NCBI RefSeq assembly: GCF_046156175.1
Contig: NZ_JAYLVL010000003.1
Location: 248,001 to 312,000 of the forward strand
Length of the DNA: 64,000 bases
DNA from: Lacisediminihabitans sp046156175
Lineage (GTDB): Bacteria > Actinomycetota > Actinomycetes > Actinomycetales > Microbacteriaceae
Direction: 5' to 3'
Under the pieces are notes generated by a model. That model did not search any database. It was given only the letters and a program-made list of their open reading frames with translations, and had not been told where the DNA came from. A program made the position numbers and the translations under genes. Position 1 is the stretch's first letter. Every line of letters begins with the position of its first letter. Of the stretch, positions 59,225-64,000 are shown one piece after another.

Positions 59225-60028
59225 ATGGCAGGCGGCACGACCACTCCGGGGCAATCGGTCACGTCCCGCATCCTGAGCATCCTCGCGGTGTTCGAGGACA
59301 GCCCCGCCCCTCGGTCCCTGAGCGAGATCAGCACGGCGAGCGGCCTGCCCCACAGCACCACCCATCGACTCCTCGGCGAGCTCGAGGAGTGGGGAGCCGT
59401 GCAGAAGGATGCACGCGGCCGGTACCAGATCGGCCTGCGGCTGTGGGAGCTCGGCCAGCACGCCGGCCGGCAACTGCGCGATGTGGCTCGCCCCTTTCTC
59501 CAGGACCTCTTCGGACTCACGCGGGAGACCGTGCACATCGCCATCCGTGACGGAGCCGAAGTGCTCTACATCGACCGGGTCTACGGCACCCGGAGGGTTC
59601 CCCAGGCCTCCCGGGTGGGCGGGCGCCTCCCGATGCATGCCACCGCCGTCGGGCGGGCGATGCTCGCCTTCGAGGAGGACTGGGTGCGTGACGCCGTGCT
59701 CGTGAGCGACCTCGCGCAGCGCACGGAGTTCACCAAGACCGATCCCGCCCTGATCGGCAAGGACCTGGAGCGGATCCGCGCCCAGGGATTCGCCATCGCG
59801 TCTGAGGAGGTGCGTCTCGGATCGTGCTCGATCGCTGTTCCGGTCTTCGACGGCGAGGGGCATGTCGTCGCCGCCCTCGGCATGGTGCTCCCGACCTCTC
59901 GCGCACACCAGCTCGAGCACAATCTGCCCATCCTGCTGGGCACCGCCGAGCGGATCCAATCCGGGATCGCCCGAGTTCCCGCCTCCACGCTTCGCAACGA
60001 GGTGCTTCACCGCCGACCCGCGAGGTAG
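59225..60028 (+). CDS. IclR-family transcriptional regulator
   Basis: 267 residues from ATG 59225, with GAGGAG 6 nt upstream. Winged HTH (about 12-75: TSRILSILAVFEDSPAPRSL and SGLPHSTTHRLLGELEEWG) and the IclR effector domain (about 90-255) with RLPMHATAVGRAMLAF and GSCSIAVPVFDGEG. IclR proteins commonly govern aromatic-compound catabolism. It lies directly upstream of the P450 and PEP-synthase-like genes on the same strand and is the natural candidate to regulate them. Confidence 0.92.
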   Translation: MAGGTTTPGQSVTSRILSILAVFEDSPAPRSLSEISTASGLPHSTTHRLLGELEEWGAVQKDARGRYQIGLRLWELGQHAGRQLRDVARPFLQDLFGLTRETVHIAIRDGAEVLYIDRVYGTRRVPQASRVGGRLPMHATAVGRAMLAFEEDWVRDAVLVSDLAQRTEFTKTDPALIGKDLERIRAQGFAIASEEVRLGSCSIAVPVFDGEGHVVAALGMVLPTSRAHQLEHNLPILLGTAERIQSGIARVPASTLRNEVLHRRPAR

Positions 60029-60045
60029 TCGTTCGCGCAGTTCGA

Positions 60046-60060
60046 GTCCATCCAGTGGAC
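60046..60060. promoter_or_regulatory. Candidate IclR operator before the P450 gene
   Basis: GTCCA-TCCAG-TGGAC, a perfect 15-bp dyad in the 112-bp gap between the regulator and the P450 gene. Confidence 0.4.
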
Positions 60061-60140
60061 ACATCCCGCTCGCTCGACCGACCGACGACGTTAGATGGTG
60101 CCAACTCCACGAAGGTGTGGAACCCAAGAAGGAGCTCGAC

Positions 60141-61439
60141 GTGAACGCTCAGACCACCGCCTCTTCCCCGGTCGTCGCCGCCTCCACCGGCGGATGCCCG
60201 GTGCCCAGTGCGCGCACGGACCACCACGGATACGAGCCGTTCGTCATGAACGATCCCTTTCCCTCCTACGCCGAGTTGCGCGCCGAGGAACCCGTCATGT
60301 TCGACGAGCGCATCGGGTACTACGTGGTCTCGCGGTACGAGGACATCAAGGCCGTCTTCGCCGACTGGCAGACCTTCAGCAGCGAGAACGCCCAGGCCCC
60401 GGTTCGGCCGCGCAGCGCAGAAGCCGTGCGCATCATGAACGAGGGCGGGTTCACGGCGTACTCCGGACTGTCCGCCCGCGTCCCCCCGGAGCACACTCGC
60501 ATGCGCGCGATCGTGCAGAAGGAATTCAGCCCCCGCCGCTTCAAGGCACTCGAGCCGGTCATCCGCGAGAACACTGCTCGGCTGCTCCAGCAGATGCTCG
60601 CTAACCCGGATGCCCGCGGCGACTTCCTCGCGGACGTCGCGGTGGACATCCCCACCATCACGATCCTCGGACTCCTCGGGGTCGGCCCCCAGATGGTGCC
60701 TACCTACAAGAAGTGGTCGGACTCACGAGCGGCGATGACCTGGGGCGATCTCTCCGACGACGAACAGATCCCGCACGCCCATAACCTCGTGGACTACTGG
60801 AACGAATGCCTGCGACTGGTGTCGGACGCCCATGAGAACGGTGGAGACAACCTCGTGGCAGACCTCGTGCGTGCCCAGCTCGAGGGGGCGGAGATCAGCG
60901 ATCACGAGATCGCGTCGGTCTGTTACAGCCTGCTGTTCGCGGGCCACGAGACCACCACCACGCTGATCTCCAACACGATCCGACTGCTGCTGAGCTATCC
61001 GGACCAGTGGCAGAAGCTCGTCGACGACCCGACCCGCATTCCCGGTGCCATCGACGAGACTCTGCGCTTCAGCCCGTCGATCGTCGGCTGGCGCCGGAAG
61101 GCTCTCGTCGACACCGAGATCGCCGGCACCCCCATTCCCCGCGGCGCGGACATCCTGCTGCTGATGGGGTCAGCCAACCGCGACTCGACCATCTTCGAGG
61201 AGCCGGAGGTGTTCGACGTGAGCCGCCCGAATGCCCGCGTGCACCTCGCCTTCGGATTCGGCATCCACTACTGCCTCGGCAATATCCTCGCAAAGCTGCA
61301 GGACCGGATCGTGATCGAGGAGACGATCACAGCCGTTCCCACCCTCCGACTCGTCGACGGGGAGAAGATCACCTTCGGAGAGAACCTGTCATTCCGCGCA
61401 CCGACGTCGGTGCCCGTCCGCTGGGAGTTCGAAAAATGA
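60141..61439 (+). CDS. Cytochrome P450, probable alkylphenyl-phosphate oxidase (CreJ-like)
   Basis: 432 residues, a soluble bacterial class I P450. I-helix oxygen-binding AGHETT (267-272), ExxR (Glu306-Arg309) and the heme loop FGFGIHYCLG with ligand Cys378 are complete. The GTG start has AAGGAG 6 nt upstream. The stop overlaps the ATG of the ATP-binding protein (ATGA), so both are made together. P450 plus split PEP-synthase-like proteins is the combination found in the Corynebacterium glutamicum 4-cresol pathway, in which the P450 oxidises the methyl group of the phosphorylated phenol. Ferredoxin and reductase genes are not in the window. Confidence 0.9.
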   Translation: MNAQTTASSPVVAASTGGCPVPSARTDHHGYEPFVMNDPFPSYAELRAEEPVMFDERIGYYVVSRYEDIKAVFADWQTFSSENAQAPVRPRSAEAVRIMNEGGFTAYSGLSARVPPEHTRMRAIVQKEFSPRRFKALEPVIRENTARLLQQMLANPDARGDFLADVAVDIPTITILGLLGVGPQMVPTYKKWSDSRAAMTWGDLSDDEQIPHAHNLVDYWNECLRLVSDAHENGGDNLVADLVRAQLEGAEISDHEIASVCYSLLFAGHETTTTLISNTIRLLLSYPDQWQKLVDDPTRIPGAIDETLRFSPSIVGWRRKALVDTEIAGTPIPRGADILLLMGSANRDSTIFEEPEVFDVSRPNARVHLAFGFGIHYCLGNILAKLQDRIVIEETITAVPTLRLVDGEKITFGENLSFRAPTSVPVRWEFEK

Positions 61440-62512
61440 GTCACCCATTCATCCAGTTCTTCGACGACGACACCCCGCCGGAGCACGCGCTCCTCGGCGG
61501 CAAGTGCGCGTCACTCGTCGCCCTGACCGCAGCCGGCATGCCGGTGCCGCCCGGATTCGCCATCACGACCGCCGCCTATGACGCGTTCATCGCCGAGGCC
61601 GGCATCGCCGACGACATCCACTCCCTCCTCCTCAGCCTCGATGCGGACGACATCGATGCCGTCGATCGGGTGTCGGAGAGGCTGCGGTCGGAGATCACGT
61701 CCCGCCCGGTGCCGAAGGAACTGTTTGCGGCAACCGTCGAGGCCTATGCGGCACTCCAGTCCCGGTTCGACAGCCCCGTCCCCGTGGCCGTTCGCTCGTC
61801 GGCGACGGCGGAGGATCTTCCGGAGGCCAGCTTCGCCGGGCAGCAAGACACCTACCTCTGGCTCACGAGCCTCTCGGAGGTGACCGAGCACATCCGCCGG
61901 TGCTGGGCCTCCCTGTACACCTCACGCGCAATCATCTACCGCCTGAAGAACAAGATCCCGAACGAGGGACTGTCGATGGCCGTCGCCGTGCAGAAGATGG
62001 TGAACGCGAGGGTGGCCGGCGTGGCCATCACGATGGACCCCACAACGGGTGACCGATCGAAGATCGTCATCGAAGCCTCCTACGGACTCGGTGAGCTCGT
62101 CGTCTCCGGCCAGGTGACACCCGACAACATCATGGTCGACAAGGTCATGCTCATGGTCGTCAGACAGACCCTGGGTGACAAGCACGCCGAACTCGTTCCG
62201 GATGTCGGTGCTCGAGCCCTCGTCGAGATGGAGGTGACCGGACCGCGCAGAAACGAGTTCTGCATCGACGGCGCCGAAATCACCGCGATTGCAGCGATCG
62301 CGAAGAGGGCCGAGCGGCACTTCAAGGCGCCCCAGGACATCGAATGGGCGCTCGACCGGGACCTCCCGGCCGGCGAGAACCTGCTGTTGCTCCAGTCCCG
62401 GCCCGAGACCGTGTTCTCGACGACCGACAGCGGAACGATCACCATCGCCTCTGCCGGATTCGGTATCGAGAGCATCACCAAATCACTCCTGTCACAGGCC
62501 GCCCGGGCCTAA
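61436..62512 (+). CDS. PEP-synthase N-domain protein, ATP-binding subunit of phenol-phosphorylating enzyme
   Basis: 358 residues. It corresponds only to the N-terminal ATP-grasp domain of PEP synthase/pyruvate phosphate dikinase: LLGGKCASLVALTAAGMPVP (20-39), AVRSSATAEDLPEASFAGQQ (118-137), the EASYGLGELVVSGQVTPD segment and ending LLLLQSRPET. The phosphohistidine and PEP domains are absent; the next gene encodes a partner protein. A 40-kDa protein of this type and a 70-kDa partner form phenylphosphate synthase in Thauera aromatica, and homologues phosphorylate 4-cresol in Corynebacterium. It overlaps the P450 gene by four bases. Confidence 0.88.
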   Translation: MSHPFIQFFDDDTPPEHALLGGKCASLVALTAAGMPVPPGFAITTAAYDAFIAEAGIADDIHSLLLSLDADDIDAVDRVSERLRSEITSRPVPKELFAATVEAYAALQSRFDSPVPVAVRSSATAEDLPEASFAGQQDTYLWLTSLSEVTEHIRRCWASLYTSRAIIYRLKNKIPNEGLSMAVAVQKMVNARVAGVAITMDPTTGDRSKIVIEASYGLGELVVSGQVTPDNIMVDKVMLMVVRQTLGDKHAELVPDVGARALVEMEVTGPRRNEFCIDGAEITAIAAIAKRAERHFKAPQDIEWALDRDLPAGENLLLLQSRPETVFSTTDSGTITIASAGFGIESITKSLLSQAARA

Positions 62513-62557
62513 GACGCACCACCAAGAGACGCACCACCAAGAGACGCACCACCAACA
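62513..62557. repeat. Three 15-bp tandem repeats in the intercistronic gap
   Basis: GACGCACCACCAAGA twice (62513-62527, 62528-62542) and GACGCACCACCAACA once (62543-62557), starting right after the stop codon of the ATP-binding subunit gene. No ribosome binding site is seen before the next ATG. Confidence 0.85.
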
Positions 62558-62573
62558 GAACGGTTGCCTGACA

Positions 62574-64000
62574 TGACAGAGAAGTCATTCCCGAGTCCCT
62601 ACGCCCTCGAGCCCGCAGAGTGCGGCGAGGGGTGGAAGGATCTCTACGCCTACAACCTCGTCTTCCAGGAGAATCGACGCGAGGTCGAGGAGAGCAAATT
62701 CTGGTTCTGCGACAGCCAGCACTGGCCGACCGTGACGAAGCCCTTCGAGACGATCGGGTTCGAGTTCGCCGTGTCCTGTCTCGGCCAGTACAACTCGCGC
62801 CACCTGCTCATCCCGCCAGCCAACGGCATCGAGTTCCGCATCCACAACGGCTACGTCTTCATGTCCCCGGTCGGCGTCGCCCCCGACGAGATCGCGGCAC
62901 GGGTGCCCCAGTTCATGCAGCGCGCCGGCCACTACTTCCAGAACTGGGACACCCTGCTCGAGCGTTGGAAGGGCAAGATCCACTCGACGATCGAGGAGCT
63001 CAACGCCCTGAGCTTCGAGGCGCTGCCGGATGCCGTCGACATCGACGACGTGCTATCGGGAAAGGGCACCGGCCCGAACGACGACCTCATGAACACCTTC
63101 GACAAGCTCATCTCTCTCGCCTACCGCGCCTGGCAGTACCACTTCGAATTCCTGAACCTCGGCTACGTCGCCTACCTCGACTTCTTCACCTACTGCACAG
63201 AGGTGTTCCCCGGCATCCCGGACCAGGCCGTCGCGAAAATGGTGCAGGGAGTGGACATGGAGCTGTTCCGACCGGATGACGAGCTCAAGAAGCTGGCGAA
63301 GCTCGCTATCGAACTCGACCTGACCGGCCACTTCGGCAACACGGCCGACCCGGGCGCGACCCTTGCCGCGATCGGAGCGGCGACCGGTGGGTCAGCGTGG
63401 CTCGCCGCGTGGGAGGAAGCCAAGGACCCGTGGTTCAACTTCACGGTCGGCAACGGTTTCTACGCCCACGACAAGTACTGGATGGACTACCTCGAGCTTC
63501 CGCTCGGATACATCGGCGACTACATCTCCCGGCTCGAAGTCGGCGAGAACATCGACCGACCCGTCGCCGAACTCATCGTTGAGCGCGACCGCATCACCGA
63601 GGAGTACTCCGAACTGCTCTCGCCAGAGCAGCTCGAAGCGTTCCAGGGCAAGCTCGGCCTCGCCAGGCAGGTCTATCCCTACGTGGAGAACCACAACTTC
63701 TACATCGAGCACTGGACGATGGGCGTGTTCTGGCGAAAGGCGCGGCAGCTGTCGAACATGCTGCACGAGCAGGGCTTCTGGGCGAACCCGAACGACATGT
63801 TCTACCTGCGCCGGGACGAGGTTCGTGAGGCACTCTTCGACTACGTCACCGGGTGGGCTGTCGGCGCCCCGGCCATCGGCCCGGACTACTGGCCGGCGGA
63901 GATCGCTCGCCGTGCGGTGATCATCGACGCCCTGTCCCAGCAGCGCCCGCAGCCCGCTCTCAACACCCCGCCCGCCGTCATCACCGAGCCGTTCACCCTG
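62574..64000 (+). CDS. PEP-synthase-like partner subunit, 5' part (phenylphosphate synthase alpha-like)
   Basis: The first 475 codons of a protein that runs off the right edge with the frame open. It starts MTEKSFPSPYALEPAECGEG and shows repeated segments of the PEP-utilising-enzyme family without an ATP-grasp domain, such as GHYFQNWDTLLERWKGKI (about 123-140) and a long helical middle part with VENHNFYIEHWTMGVFWRKA. The phosphohistidine swivelling domain and its His motif should lie downstream of the window, giving a total near 600 residues. Together with the preceding gene it would make the phenol-phosphorylating enzyme. The ATG at 62574 has no recognisable ribosome binding site. Confidence 0.85.

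Noticed and set aside
62513..62557. CRISPR-like or integration-site repeats
   Set aside because: Only three contiguous 15-bp units with no spacers, cas genes or integrase nearby.

Overview
The window is about 64 kb of high-GC, densely coding DNA from an actinobacterium, most likely a member of the Microbacteriaceae. The supporting marks are a GTP-type PEP carboxykinase, a fused E1/E2-type 2-oxoglutarate enzyme (Kgd/OdhA), a GuaB1-type GMP reductase, an MshA-like glycosyltransferase together with a SigR/RsrA redox-stress pair (mycothiol biology), NnrD, LCP and MetX/MetY proteins, and many genes that lack a Shine-Dalgarno sequence and have a TANNNT box 6-9 nt before the start codon. No phage, insertion sequence, CRISPR array, tRNA or rRNA was seen.

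Layout. 1-9.9 kb: the 3' part of pckG, an ECF sigma factor with a membrane partner, a TPM-domain membrane protein with a PspA homologue, an F420/NADP-type oxidoreductase, an arginase-family enzyme, an enoyl-CoA hydratase, a peroxiredoxin and a flavin disulfide reductase. 9.9-19.6 kb: MshA-like glycosyltransferase, an SDR gene broken by an in-frame TAG, a secreted GH114 glycosidase, an amidase, an LCP protein, an SMR efflux pump with its TetR regulator, a GNAT enzyme, ung and a phosphoribosyltransferase. 19.6-28 kb: three membrane proteins (two MFS exporters and an acyltransferase), an SDR, a PadR regulator, and metY-metX for homocysteine synthesis. 28-32 kb: an unusual signalling cluster of response regulator, histidine kinase, kinase-like membrane protein and second response regulator. 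32-42.8 kb: MFS exporter, thiamine-binding protein, membrane glycosyltransferase with a His/Thr-rich repeat tail, amino-acid ABC transporter, NnrD, HAD hydrolase, Old Yellow Enzyme, and two CNNM-type CBS proteins. 42.8-55.6 kb: guaB1, kgd, a decayed DUF559 gene bracketed by related palindromes, rsrA-sigR, aroA-rsgA-hisN, a nitroreductase with its HxlR regulator, a small membrane protein and a GNAT enzyme.

The last 8 kb is catabolic. A LysR regulator lies between an MHS-family transporter gene and a 3-hydroxybutyrate dehydrogenase gene. Both of these genes have a TTGANN-N17-AATACT promoter with a GCAC-N7-GTGC dyad exactly 11 nt upstream of the -35 box, which suggests one small regulon for uptake and oxidation of a hydroxy-acid. 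Next come an IclR regulator, a cytochrome P450, a stand-alone PEP-synthase-type ATP-binding protein and the start of a large PEP-synthase-like partner protein that runs off the window. This combination matches the phosphorylation-initiated alkylphenol (4-cresol) pathway known from Corynebacterium glutamicum and the phenylphosphate synthase of Thauera. The remaining pathway genes would be expected just beyond the right edge.
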